This document shows positions 35,274-43,974 of a DNA stretch of 64,000 nucleotides, piece after piece. Each line of letters opens with the position of its first letter. Within the stretch, counting starts at the first letter, position 1. This stretch comes from Bacillota bacterium (lineage in GTDB: Bacteria; Bacillota; Sulfobacillia; JABLXB01), in assembly GCA_013178305.1 (NCBI GenBank), contig JABLXB010000002.1, forward strand, positions 310,001 to 374,000, in the 5' to 3' direction. The translations under genes and the position numbers were made by a program. The notes below the pieces were generated by a model. It worked only from the letters and a program-made list of their open reading frames with translations. It was not told where the DNA came from and did no database searches.

Positions 35274-36473
35274 CTAAAGACCCTGGTGAGGGCCGCGATC
35301 GACCTGATCGAACCTGTCCAACCTGAGCGGATTCAGGTCCATCGACGTGTCCCTGTCCGCGAGCATCTCCGCCACTATCTTGCCTGTTATCGGGGCGAGG
35401 CCGATGCCGTCGCCCTCGTGACCCGCGGCCACGTACAGCCCGCTTACGCCATTTGCCGGCGATATTATCGGCAGGTGATCGGGGGTGTACGGCCTGAGAC
35501 CCGCGTATGACCTCACAATGTGAAGATCCTCCATCGCGGGGTAGAACCTTACCGCCCGTCTCGCGAGGAGCGCGAGAACGCTCTCATTGCAGGTCGTGTC
35601 GAATCCCACGAACTCCCGGCTGGAGCCGATGAGGTAATTGCCCTGCATCGTAGGCTCGAATACCAGCGCCACCCCGTATTTCTCCATGTCCGGCTCGACG
35701 CGGCGCTTCTCCTTGCCGCCAAACTTGGCCATGAGGTAGCCGAACTCCATAACCTTGCGGCGGCCGATCCGGAACGTCGACTCCGTGACCAGGATGTGGC
35801 CCTTCCTCGGCTTGATGGGGACATTCACCCCCGCGGTAGCGGCCACGGCCGGCGTCCACACGCCGGCGGAAATAACCACCCGCGGCGCATGATAAGTCCC
35901 GTCCGACGCCTCGACGCCTTTTACGGCGCCGGTCGAGTCCTTCAATATCGACCGCACCTCGCTGAACTGGTGTACCTCTGCGCCGAGTCTCTGAGCGGCC
36001 AGTGTGAAGCCGTATACCAGGCCCATCGGGTACAGGGAGGAGTCCGACTTGCACTCGACCAGCCCGATGATGTCGGGCGCGATCATCGGCTCGTCCTCGT
36101 GGACCTCGCCACCTTCGATGTACCTCATGGGGAGGCCGGCCTCTCGCTGGCGCCGGGTCCAATCCCTGGCCACGATAGCCTGGCCCTCGTCCTCCACGGC
36201 CAGCGTGCTGCCCGGCTGCCTGTACTCGAAGTCGTACGCGAGTTCGTCCTGGAGTCCCGCCAGTAGCTGCTGGCTCTTGTACGTCATCTGGCTGTCGAAC
36301 CCGGGCATCTTGTCTGTCGCGAGGACGTTGCCGTCACAGGCGGACGACGTGCCCGACGCCAGGTCCCCGCGGTCGAACAGCGCGACCTGAAACCCTTCCT
36401 TCGAGAGGTAATAGGTCACCGACGAACCGATGACTCCGCCGCCGACGACTATGACGTCGAAAGCCTTACTCAT
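35274..36473 (-). CDS. FAD-dependent D-amino-acid/hydroxyproline dehydrogenase subunit (DadA/HcnC-like)
   Basis: 399 residues from ATG 36473, overlapping the previous stop. The dinucleotide motif VIVVGGGVIGSSVTYYLS is at the N-terminus, SGTSSACDGNVL follows at the FAD contact, and the DAO fold ends with YVAAGHEGDGIGLAPITGK. Such subunits oxidise the C-alpha amine of D-amino acids, sarcosine, glycine or proline analogues. It is one of five adjacent redox proteins (2Fe-2S, FAD/NAD, 4Fe-4S, BFD-type, FAD) that correspond to a multisubunit amino-acid dehydrogenase like HcnABC or D-hydroxyproline dehydrogenase. As catalytic subunit it would yield a pyrroline carboxylate. Confidence 0.9.
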   Translation of the reverse strand: MSKAFDVIVVGGGVIGSSVTYYLSKEGFQVALFDRGDLASGTSSACDGNVLATDKMPGFDSQMTYKSQQLLAGLQDELAYDFEYRQPGSTLAVEDEGQAIVARDWTRRQREAGLPMRYIEGGEVHEDEPMIAPDIIGLVECKSDSSLYPMGLVYGFTLAAQRLGAEVHQFSEVRSILKDSTGAVKGVEASDGTYHAPRVVISAGVWTPAVAATAGVNVPIKPRKGHILVTESTFRIGRRKVMEFGYLMAKFGGKEKRRVEPDMEKYGVALVFEPTMQGNYLIGSSREFVGFDTTCNESVLALLARRAVRFYPAMEDLHIVRSYAGLRPYTPDHLPIISPANGVSGLYVAAGHEGDGIGLAPITGKIVAEMLADRDTSMDLNPLRLDRFDQVDRGPHQGL

Positions 36474-36753
36474 TGCCTTCACCGCCGAACGCCAGGACGC
36501 CAAACGGTACGGGCGTCACCGGGGGTCTTACCGACCCCGGCTCCACCTCGCCAGGTTTCTTGCCGAGTTCCTGGCAGAGGATCCTGACGACGAGACTCTC
36601 GCAGGTCCTGCCCTGGCAGAGCCCCATGCCTGCCCTGGTCCTGCGCTTTATTCCAGTGAGGTCCCTGGCCCCCTCGCGGATGGCCTGCCGGATCTCCCCC
36701 ACGGTTATCTCCTCGCACCTGCAAACGATCATGTCATCGTCCAACGTCGCCAC
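36466..36753 (-). CDS. BFD-like [2Fe-2S]-binding protein
   Basis: 95 residues. Start GTG 36753, or TTG 36744 with better ribosome-site spacing. The cysteine pattern is MIVCRCEEITVGEIRQAI then GLCQGRTCESLV (C-x-C ... C-x4-C), the BFD/Fer2_BFD motif. In amino-acid dehydrogenases of the opine/hydroxyproline type this domain is usually fused to the C-terminus of the large FAD subunit; here it is separate. It would pass electrons between the two flavoproteins and the other clusters. It overlaps both neighbours. Confidence 0.9.
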   Translation of the reverse strand: MATLDDDMIVCRCEEITVGEIRQAIREGARDLTGIKRRTRAGMGLCQGRTCESLVVRILCQELGKKPGEVEPGSVRPPVTPVPFGVLAFGGEGNE

Positions 36754-37288
36754 CCCCGCTCTTCCTCGCGATTCCCCGGACCGACTCCGCGAACTCCTTT
36801 GGAATGGCGATCGTGATCACCGGCGTACGGTCGTTCCTCGCCGGATTCGCAACCTTGAGCACCTTCGCCCGGCACACCGGTTGTCCCGCGCGGTCGACCG
36901 CCGTAACAGTCGCCCCGGGTTCGGGCAATGGCAGGTACTCGTGCGGGAACGACAGTGCCGCTTCGGTATCCGAATACGTCATGTCGAGAAGGAATATGGC
37001 AAGCCCCGGGCACCGCGCGAGGCACAGCCCGCACCCGATGCATTTCTCCCCGTCCAGCGCCGGCAAGTTGGTGATTGGCTGCCCGACCTTCACCGCGCCC
37101 CTGGGGCACGCGGCCTCGCACGGGTTGCACGGGATCTCCTGGACGCATTCGATTACCGCGACCGCGCCCTTCGCCATGCGCTCCCTGGAAGGATAGCCGG
37201 GCGAACCCCTGACCTCGTCGAGTGACGGGTAGCCGCTGGTCGCGACCCCCGCTCCGGCGGGCACCGACGTCTTCACACCGCCGCTCAT
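36734..37288 (-). CDS. 4Fe-4S dicluster ferredoxin-like subunit of the amino-acid dehydrogenase
   Basis: 184 residues from ATG 37288, overlapping the upstream stop (ATGA). Two cluster motifs: CNPCEAACP near residue 55 and CIGCGLCLARCP near residue 83. A C-terminal domain of about 90 residues follows (VTAVDRAGQPVCRAKVLKV), beta-rich and not recognised. HcnABC-type dehydrogenases of aerobes have no such subunit, so it may carry electrons from the flavin complex to the ferredoxin pool of an anaerobe. Confidence 0.88.
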   Translation of the reverse strand: MSGGVKTSVPAGAGVATSGYPSLDEVRGSPGYPSRERMAKGAVAVIECVQEIPCNPCEAACPRGAVKVGQPITNLPALDGEKCIGCGLCLARCPGLAIFLLDMTYSDTEAALSFPHEYLPLPEPGATVTAVDRAGQPVCRAKVLKVANPARNDRTPVITIAIPKEFAESVRGIARKSGGGDVGR

Positions 37289-38391
37289 GCGCACTCACCT
37301 GCCTTGTGAAGGGCCTCCTTGGCGTCGTGCCTGGGTTTCCCGAACGGCCCCATCCTGAGCGACGCGAGCCTCGCCTCGACCTCTTCCCTCTGCGCCCGCG
37401 CCTCCGCGGCGCTCACCTTACCGAGCGACGCCGCCGCCGAAACCCCGGCGAGCCTGCCTTCCTCCATGGCGGTGCTCGCCTCCTCGACCCCACCGGCGTC
37501 GCCGGCGACGAATATGCCGGGCACGCTCGTCTGCAACGACCTGTCGTGGAACGGCACCCATCCGCCGAGGATGGGCGAATGCACCATCCTGCAGCCCGCG
37601 AGCATGGCCAGTTTCGCGTACGGCCGGAGGCCTGTTGCGATGCATATCGTGTCGATGTCGAGCCGCTGCTCCGTCCCGGCCACGGGCTTCCACGACGGGT
37701 CGACCCTGACGATCTCCGCCCCCTCCACCGCGGTGTCACCGAACGCCCTCGAGACCGTGTGCGCGGTGAGTATGGGCACGCCCGCCCTGCTGATTTTCGC
37801 GGAGTGCACGCCGTACCCGCCGACCCTCGGCAGGCCCTCAACCAGGGCCACGACGTCCGCCCCCGCCTGCATGAGCTGGTAACTGACTATGAGCCCGACG
37901 TTCCCCGACCCGATCATGAGCACCCGCTTCCCGGGGAGGACGCGCTCGACGTTGATCATCGTCTGGGCCGCTCCGGCCCCCATCACGCCGGGCAGGGTCC
38001 AGCCGGGGAAGTTCACGGCGTTCTCCGAGGCGCCGGTGGCCAGGACCACGCGATCCGCCTTCACGGCGCCGCCGGACGGCTTCATTTCAAGCAGGCCACG
38101 GGCGTAGGCCAACACGTTGCCGGCGAAAATCCCGTACACGCTGGTGTCGAGCCACACGGTGACTCCCGCGTCCAGCGCCTCCCTGTAGAGGTCCCTGGCG
38201 ATGTCTATCCCGCGAGTGCCCGCACGGTGTTCCCTAGAGCCGAAGAACTTGTGGATCTGCTTGATCAGCTGGCCGCCGGGCTTCAAGTTCGAGTCCACGA
38301 GCAGGACACCGCAGCCGCGCCTGGCCGCCTCTATCGACGCCGCCAGGCCGGCCGGCCCCGCTCCAATCACAACCACGTCGTATGTCTTCAT
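37285..38391 (-). CDS. FAD/NAD(P)-binding oxidoreductase subunit (HcnB/OoxA-like)
   Basis: 368 residues from ATG 38391 behind GGGGGATCC, overlapping the upstream stop (ATGA); the frame upstream to 38475 lies inside that gene. FAD motif VVVIGAGPAGLAASIEAAR, second nucleotide site VLMIGSGNVGLIVSYQL, and GIFVAGDAGGVEEASTAMEEGRL near the end. The protein resembles pyridine-nucleotide disulfide oxidoreductase-type alpha subunits of opine, hydrogen-cyanide and D-hydroxyproline dehydrogenases, but ends before the usual BFD domain, which is encoded separately. Likely accepts electrons from the DadA-like subunit. Confidence 0.9.
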   Translation of the reverse strand: MKTYDVVVIGAGPAGLAASIEAARRGCGVLLVDSNLKPGGQLIKQIHKFFGSREHRAGTRGIDIARDLYREALDAGVTVWLDTSVYGIFAGNVLAYARGLLEMKPSGGAVKADRVVLATGASENAVNFPGWTLPGVMGAGAAQTMINVERVLPGKRVLMIGSGNVGLIVSYQLMQAGADVVALVEGLPRVGGYGVHSAKISRAGVPILTAHTVSRAFGDTAVEGAEIVRVDPSWKPVAGTEQRLDIDTICIATGLRPYAKLAMLAGCRMVHSPILGGWVPFHDRSLQTSVPGIFVAGDAGGVEEASTAMEEGRLAGVSAAASLGKVSAAEARAQREEVEARLASLRMGPFGKPRHDAKEALHKAGECA

Positions 38392-38717
38392 CTGGATCCC
38401 CCGGACTTCAGCGGCGCCGGTCCGCCGCCTTTCTGCGTTTCCACGGTCATGCCGTCCGCCACCGGAGTCACGCACGTCCTCACGTTCGGGACGCCGTTAA
38501 CGACCATCACGCAGTCGGTGCACTGCCCAATAGCGCAAAACAAGCCCCTGGGCGTGCCTTGCTTCCGCGTGATACGATTCACCCTGATCCCCGCCGCGAG
38601 AAGGGCCGCTGCGATGGTCTCCCCTTCGCGCGCCGTCACTTTCCTGCCGTCGACCGTGATCTCAACCGTACGCGCAGGGGACTGCTCGCCGAGAATCGGG
38701 TGGTGCGTCACCCTCAC
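38388..38717 (-). CDS. [2Fe-2S] ferredoxin-like subunit (HcnA/gamma type)
   Basis: 109 residues from GTG 38717. Residues 17-95 form a plant-type ferredoxin fold with the cluster cysteines in LFCAIGQCTDCVMVVNG and a later RTCVTP. This is the smallest subunit of HcnABC/hydroxyproline dehydrogenase-type complexes. First of the five redox genes, right after the racemase. Confidence 0.9.
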   Translation of the reverse strand: MRVTHHPILGEQSPARTVEITVDGRKVTAREGETIAAALLAAGIRVNRITRKQGTPRGLFCAIGQCTDCVMVVNGVPNVRTCVTPVADGMTVETQKGGGPAPLKSGGSR

Positions 38718-38735
38718 CTCAATACCCCCTTCACT

Positions 38736-39746
38736 CTACACCCCGAGCAGGAACCCGTCCTTAAGCGGGTCGTCGGGGTCCACGACGAACTGGTGTATGC
38801 CGGTCACGTACGCGCTCCCAGTGACCTCGGGGATGACGGCCTTATATGGGCCGACAGTGGTTTCCCCTACGACTCTAGCCCTGAAACAGGTGCCGATGAT
38901 GCTCTCGTGTACGAACTCCTCGCCCATCTCGAGCTCGCCCTTCGAATACATCAGGGCGACCTTGGCCGAGGTGCCCGTGCCGCACGGCGACCTGTCGATC
39001 TCCCCGGGCGGGAACACGACGGCGTTCTGCGCGTCCGCCCCGGGGTGCTTCGCAGGACCGTAGAACTCGACATGCGTCACCTCGTCGACGTAAGGCTTTT
39101 CGGGGTGGGATATCCCGACCTGCGCGTTCACCGCGTCCTTGATCGTGTTGCCGACGCGGACGATTTCGCCCGCGTTTCGCGGGTCTATCGCCAGGCCCAC
39201 CTTCTTCGCCTCGATGATGGCGTATGGGTTGCCTCCCCACGATATGTCCAGCGTCAGTTCGCCGATGCCCGGGACTCTGACTTTCGCCCCCGGGACCATG
39301 ACGAAAGACGGTACGTTCTTGAATGTCACGCTCCTGGCCACGTTGTTCTCGACGGCCACACGCGCCACGACGAGCCCGGCGGGCGTGTCGAGCTTTATGA
39401 CGGTCTCAGGCTCAGTAATGGGGACGATCCCCGCCTCGACCATCGCCGTACAGCAGCCGATCGTATCGTGGCCGCACATCGGCAGGTACCCGCCCACCTC
39501 GATGTAGAGCACCCCCACGTCGGCGGCAGGGTCGCACGGCTGGGTGATTATCGCGCCCGACATCACGCTGTGGCCCCGCGGCTCATACATCAGCATCGTG
39601 CGGAATGAGTCGCAGTTGTCCCTCAGGTAGAGCATCTTCTCGCTCATGGTCTTCCCGGGGATGTGCGGAATCCCGCCGATGATAGTCCTCGTCGGTTCAC
39701 CGACCGTGTGGGTGTCTATGCTCGTGACCATGCGGGCGAATCTCAT
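38736..39746 (-). CDS. Proline racemase family protein (probable 4-hydroxyproline 2-epimerase)
   Basis: 336 residues from ATG 39746 with GGGGGGGCC upstream, overlapping the regulator gene by 50 bases. Both catalytic cysteines are present: LPMCGHDTIGCC (about residue 90) and IDRSPCGTGTSAK (about 255). Having Cys at the second site rather than Thr/Ser marks a racemase/epimerase and argues against trans-3-hydroxyproline dehydratase. The gene directly precedes a D-amino-acid-type dehydrogenase and a DapA-family lyase, as in trans-4-hydroxy-L-proline pathways, so 4-hydroxyproline epimerase is preferred; plain proline racemase remains possible. Confidence 0.92.
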   Translation of the reverse strand: MRFARMVTSIDTHTVGEPTRTIIGGIPHIPGKTMSEKMLYLRDNCDSFRTMLMYEPRGHSVMSGAIITQPCDPAADVGVLYIEVGGYLPMCGHDTIGCCTAMVEAGIVPITEPETVIKLDTPAGLVVARVAVENNVARSVTFKNVPSFVMVPGAKVRVPGIGELTLDISWGGNPYAIIEAKKVGLAIDPRNAGEIVRVGNTIKDAVNAQVGISHPEKPYVDEVTHVEFYGPAKHPGADAQNAVVFPPGEIDRSPCGTGTSAKVALMYSKGELEMGEEFVHESIIGTCFRARVVGETTVGPYKAVIPEVTGSAYVTGIHQFVVDPDDPLKDGFLLGV

Positions 39747-40497
39747 CTGGGCCCCCCCTGTCCGTCCTGTCCGTTGCGCCGTTCCCGTACGCCTGGTTCT
39801 GCCGCGCCAGTATGAGCCTCACCGACTGCAGGTGCTCTCTCATCAGGTCGCCGGCCTTGACCGGGTCGCCGTCCCTGATCGCGTTGAGAAGGTCGCTGAA
39901 CAGGTTGACAGTGACCACTGACGTCTCGGGGACGGTCCTCATGAACTTCTCCGCGTCGCCGTGGACGCGGAGCATCACCACGTTGACGAGCTCGGATATC
40001 ACGGCGTTGTTGCACGCCCTGGAGATCCCCGAGTGGAAATCGAGTTCCGCACGGAAGAACTTGTCCGTGTCCACGCCCAGGGAAGCCTTCATGGTGGCCA
40101 GGGTGGACTCGAGCCCGCCGATGTCATCGTCAGACGCCCGTTGCGCGGCGAGGCTTGCCACGAGCCCCTCCAGGAACTCCCTCGCCTCCATCAGCTCGAA
40201 CACGGGGGCATTGTCCAGGGCGGCGTTCCAGTTAAGCGAACTCGCAAGCGCCTGAGACTCCTTGCTCAAAAACCGCCCCACTCCCTGCCTCGACTCGATC
40301 AAGCCGAGGTGTTCCAGCGCCTGCAATGCTTCCCGTACGGACGACCGGCCCACCCCGAACGCCTCGCACAGTTCCTTCTCACTCGGCAACCGCTCGCCGG
40401 GTTCAAGCCTCCCCGCCTGGATCAACGACCGGATCTTCCCCGCGATCGTTTCCGCAAGCTTGCTCGGCTTCGGGATCCTGTCAATCGTTTCGAGCAT
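39697..40497 (-). CDS. GntR-family (FadR/FCD subfamily) transcriptional regulator
   Basis: 266 residues from ATG 40497, sharing a base with the aconitase X small-subunit stop (TGATG). Winged HTH residues 10-75 (IRSLIQAGRLEPGERLPSE, FGVGRSSVREALQALEHLGL), then an FCD effector domain with ELDFHSGISRACNN and the metal/ligand His residues. FCD regulators of this kind commonly control hydroxyproline, proline or sugar-acid catabolism. Embedded within the cluster, it probably regulates it; the effector may be hydroxyproline or a pyrroline intermediate. Its C-terminal tail (PHGHEHRHPHG) is His-rich. Confidence 0.93.
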   Translation of the reverse strand: MLETIDRIPKPSKLAETIAGKIRSLIQAGRLEPGERLPSEKELCEAFGVGRSSVREALQALEHLGLIESRQGVGRFLSKESQALASSLNWNAALDNAPVFELMEAREFLEGLVASLAAQRASDDDIGGLESTLATMKASLGVDTDKFFRAELDFHSGISRACNNAVISELVNVVMLRVHGDAEKFMRTVPETSVVTVNLFSDLLNAIRDGDPVKAGDLMREHLQSVRLILARQNQAYGNGATDRTDRGGPDEIRPHGHEHRHPHGR

Positions 40498-40979
40498 CAA
40501 CAGCCCTCCCCGGGATCGCCGCCATCAACCCCGCGCAATTCTATGTACCCGTCTCCGGCCTCGACGTGGTCGCCCGTGCGTACGCGGCGATACCCTTCCT
40601 CGCCGATCACGAACACGGGCACCCACCGGCCGTACAGTTCCTTTCCGATGATAGAGCCTATCGCAAGAATGGCCTCCGCCTTGAGACTGACGATGGCCGC
40701 CGGCGCAGTCCCGCGCCTTATGGCCTCGAGGATTATGCCCGAGCTACTGCTGGATCCCCTGCCGCCGGGGAGGAACAGCACCCTGCCGGTTACGCACCGG
40801 CCGTAGAGGTCGTGCCTGACGTCGATGACTTTCCCCGTCTTGGCGTCCAGGCCGCCCCAGAAGCTCAGGGGGGTCGCCGCCACGAGCGCCTCGCCCGACG
40901 CGTGGCCCGGGATTACGGATTCCACCTGTATCCTCGTGGTCCTTGTGGCCTCCGCGCTCGGACCGTTGCGCCTACTCAC
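40497..40979 (-). CDS. Aconitase X small subunit (DUF126/swivel domain)
   Basis: 160 residues from GTG 40979, overlapping the large-subunit gene by 8 bases. Swivelling-domain motifs: GHASGEALVAATPLSFWGG, VTGRVLFLPGGRGSSSSSG and AIVSLKAEAILAIGSI. In aconitase X the Ser-rich loop closes over the active site of the large subunit. Separate subunits define the type II organisation, known for cis-3-hydroxy-L-proline dehydratases. The protein is intact although its partner gene carries a stop. Confidence 0.9.
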   Translation of the reverse strand: MSRRNGPSAEATRTTRIQVESVIPGHASGEALVAATPLSFWGGLDAKTGKVIDVRHDLYGRCVTGRVLFLPGGRGSSSSSGIILEAIRRGTAPAAIVSLKAEAILAIGSIIGKELYGRWVPVFVIGEEGYRRVRTGDHVEAGDGYIELRGVDGGDPGEGC

Positions 40980-42243
40980 CGCAACGCACCTCCCCCGTCA
41001 CTGCCGCCTCCACGCAGCCGTCGAGGTCCTCGAAATACACCGACGCCTGCGCGTGCCCGGGCGCATAGTGCGCCATCTTGCCCGAATTGGTGACTATCGT
41101 CTTGAACCCCCACCCTGTCAGCGGGAAGTTCAGTATGCAGCCGTCGTGCAGGAGCCGCACTCCCGATTCGTCGAGCCGGTGCTTCAGCCCTGCCCGCCTC
41201 AGGAGCATATCGACAGTCCTGTTTGTTTGAATCCAGAATTGCACCCCGCTCTTGACCCGCCGGCCCGCGAGGCGCTACAGCACGCTTTCGACTTCCATGT
41301 AAGATGAGTGCGGGCAACCGACGATCACGAGGTCGACGGCCTCACCGGCGGTTCGAGAGCCGCCCTCCCTGATGCTGGTCAGCGACCTCGTCGCCGAGCG
41401 GAGGCTGGCGCCGTCGACGACGACCGTCTCCGCGGGGCGCCGGCCCTGGAATGCTTCATCCAGCGACGGCGCTTCCGGCGTGACGCCAACCACGTGGAAC
41501 AGCCCGACGGCGCCGGACGACGCCGAGGCCGCGCTGAGCGCCTTGAGGTTTTCATGCGTGGTGGAAGCCGGCAGCCCGTCGAGTACGGGGACCCTTTCGC
41601 CCGCGATCTCGCCTGCGAGGTAGCCGGCCGCCGCGTAAATGGAATTGTCGTTCCACACTGAAGCCTCGATACCCTCGAACCTGATCAGAACCTGCCCGGC
41701 GCGGTTCTCTTTGAGATGAAGCCCAAATTCGGGGACCCTCCCGGCTATGGCGCAGCATATGTCGACGAGGTCCCCGTAGCGGTGGGTACGCGCCCCCAGC
41801 ACCGAGTTGGCGAAGTTTATCGCGTTCGACTCCGCCCAGGCGATCTGCTGCCCGAAGCCCGGCGCCAGCGCGTACTGGTACGGCGCGCACGTCCACGTCG
41901 GTATGCAGCCCATGGCGTGATACGCCGCCTCCATACGCTCGCACGCCAGCGCATGGTCCTCGGGGATCCTGAACTGCCTCCAGTCCTCGATGTCCCTGGC
42001 GGTTATGTTCAGCGTCGTGGGCACGGCCACCCTGGCGCCAAGCGCGGCGAGCTTCTCGGCGAACTCCAGGCCCGCATCCCACACGGCCGCGTACGAGCAA
42101 CCGTCGATGTGCGCCTGCGTCACGGGTATCATCCTTGTTGCGCCGTACAGCTCGCCCATCGTGGTAATGATGGACATCGCAAGGCGCACCGCCTCGCCGC
42201 GCTTGCCCTCGAGCATGTCTTGCTCGAGCCGGTTCAGGTTCAC
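40972..42243 (-). pseudogene. Aconitase X large subunit (DUF521), interrupted by one in-frame UAG
   Basis: From GTG 42243 (GTGA overlap with the ilvD-like stop) to 40972 the frame is continuous over 424 codons except for TAG at 41275-41277. Before it: VTQAHIDGCSYA, MGCIPTWTCAPYQYA, WAESNAINFANSV, GVTPEAPSLDEAF and DLVIVGCPHSSYMEVESVL; after it: RLAGRRVKSGVQFWIQTNR and NFPLTGWGFKTIVTNSGK. The fused paralogue at 48842 shows the same two parts joined (EVEHLLAGRSIAAGTEFWVNTNR), so the stop splits a normally single domain; the region around it carries about three extra codons. Possibilities are a recent nonsense mutation, an error, or readthrough. Confidence 0.85.
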
Positions 42244-43970
42244 GCCTTGCCGCCTCCCTTCCCCCGCGCCTGTGGCTTGCCAGTCCACGGCTGCATCGCC
42301 CCGCCATCATGGGACGGCAGTGACAGCCTGGAGTAGAGGCCCAGGATCCCGCTGGAGACCTTCGGCGCGGGCGCGATCCACGACGCCAGCCTCCGCCGTA
42401 TTTCATCCTCGGGGATTAGCAGGTCAATCCTCCGCGAGGGTATGTCTATCTTTACGGGATCGCCGTCGCGGACCACCGCGATCGGGCCTCCCGACATCGC
42501 CTCGGGCGATACGTGCCCGATGATAGGCCCGCGGTTGAATCCCGAGAACCTGCCGTCGGTGACCAGCGCGCACGATTCGTCGAGGCCGAGGTCGACCAGG
42601 GCGTCCGTGGCCAGCATGGTCTCGGTCATACCCGGGCCGCCCTTCGGACCCTCGTACCTTATTACGATGACGTCCCCGCGCTTCACGCGGCCGCCGGCGA
42701 TCCCTTCGAGGGCACCGGCATCGCTGTCGAACACCCGAGCGGGGCCGGAGAACACGAGCATCTCGGGTTTCATGGCTGTCTGCCTGACGATCGCCCCGTC
42801 CGGAGCGAGGCTGCCCTTCAACACCGCGAGGCCGCCTTCCGTGCTTACGGGTTCGTTGAGCGTGGCGAGCGGGCCATCCTCTCCCGAGAATGCCGCGGCG
42901 CCGCGGACCACGTCCCGGAGCTTCCGCCCGTCGGCCATGACCGCATCCCCGTGGAGCAGCGGCTCGAGGACCTTCATCACCGCCGGCGCCCCGCCGGCAT
43001 GATGCAGGTCGACGACGGTGTACGGGCCATTCGGGAGCACCCGTGTCACGAGCGGGACCTTGCGGCTTAGCGAATCGAAAACGTCGAGGTCCATGTCGAT
43101 TCCGAGTTCCCTCGCGAACGCCAGCAAGTGGAGCACGGCGTTGGTCGACCCGCCGATGGCCACGTCGACCGTCGCCGCGTTGAGCAGGGATTCAAGAGTC
43201 ACCGTCGAGGAGGACTTGAGCCCTTCCTTCACCATCTCCACGATTCGGGCGCCGGCCTGCCTGGCTGCGATCGTCTTCCCCGCATAAGGCGCGGGAATGG
43301 TCGCCGTACCCGGGAGACACAGACCCAGGGCCTCTGACAGGATCTGCATGGTATTGGCGGTGCCCATCACGGGGCACGCTCCGGCGGTCGGGCAGGCGGC
43401 TTCCTCGATTGCCGCGAGATCCGCGTCATCCATGGAGCCCCTCTTCGCCCTGCCGAACACCGCTTCGTTGACATCGGGCATCAGCACCCGCCGGGCGCCC
43501 GCCGCGCCGCCCGCACCGGGGATATATCCCTCGAGCATCGGGCCGCCCGTGACGACGAGCGACGGCACGTCCAGTCTGAGGGCGCCCAGTATCTGGCCGG
43601 GCACTATGTTATCGCACGATGACAGGAGCACCAGACCGTCGAACAGCTGCACCCGAGCCACCGCCTCGACGCAGGCGGCGACTATGTCGCGGAGCACGAG
43701 CTCGTACTGGAGGGCAGTATCACCTATGGCCACGTTGCCGCAGGTTGAAGGCACCCCGAACTCGAATGGGACCCCGCCGGCCTGCCATATTCCCGCCTTG
43801 ACGGCGTCGGCCAGAGTCCTGAGGTTGTAGTGCCCGGGCGAGCACTCGCTCCAGGCGTTGGCCACCCCAATGTGGGGCCTTGACGCCACGTCCGCCGGGC
43901 CATAGCCGCAGCCCCTGTATATCGCCCTGCGGTGGGCGGCCCCCCTGCCTTCAAACCTCGGATTGGTCAC
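42240..43970 (-). CDS. IlvD/Edd family dehydratase (dihydroxy-acid or sugar-acid dehydratase)
   Basis: 576 residues. Cluster and active-site motifs: [35 protein letters not shown] (Cys), [17 protein letters not shown] (Cys) and the C-terminal [12 protein letters not shown] (catalytic Ser) with [13 protein letters not shown]. The family dehydrates 2,3-dihydroxy acids: branched-chain precursors (IlvD) or aldonates. No branched-chain synthesis genes are near; it sits inside the catabolic cluster between the Liv transporter and aconitase X. With the DapA-type lyase it could complete a pentonate route to 2-oxoglutarate semialdehyde. Substrate unresolved. Confidence 0.9.
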   Translation of the reverse strand: MTNPRFEGRGAAHRRAIYRGCGYGPADVASRPHIGVANAWSECSPGHYNLRTLADAVKAGIWQAGGVPFEFGVPSTCGNVAIGDTALQYELVLRDIVAACVEAVARVQLFDGLVLLSSCDNIVPGQILGALRLDVPSLVVTGGPMLEGYIPGAGGAAGARRVLMPDVNEAVFGRAKRGSMDDADLAAIEEAACPTAGACPVMGTANTMQILSEALGLCLPGTATIPAPYAGKTIAARQAGARIVEMVKEGLKSSSTVTLESLLNAATVDVAIGGSTNAVLHLLAFARELGIDMDLDVFDSLSRKVPLVTRVLPNGPYTVVDLHHAGGAPAVMKVLEPLLHGDAVMADGRKLRDVVRGAAAFSGEDGPLATLNEPVSTEGGLAVLKGSLAPDGAIVRQTAMKPEMLVFSGPARVFDSDAGALEGIAGGRVKRGDVIVIRYEGPKGGPGMTETMLATDALVDLGLDESCALVTDGRFSGFNRGPIIGHVSPEAMSGGPIAVVRDGDPVKIDIPSRRIDLLIPEDEIRRRLASWIAPAPKVSSGILGLYSRLSLPSHDGGAMQPWTGKPQARGKGGGKA

Positions 43971-43974
43971 TGCG

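Noticed and set aside
38736-39746. trans-3-hydroxy-L-proline dehydratase
   Set aside because: Both catalytic positions are Cys, whereas that dehydratase has Thr or Ser at the second.
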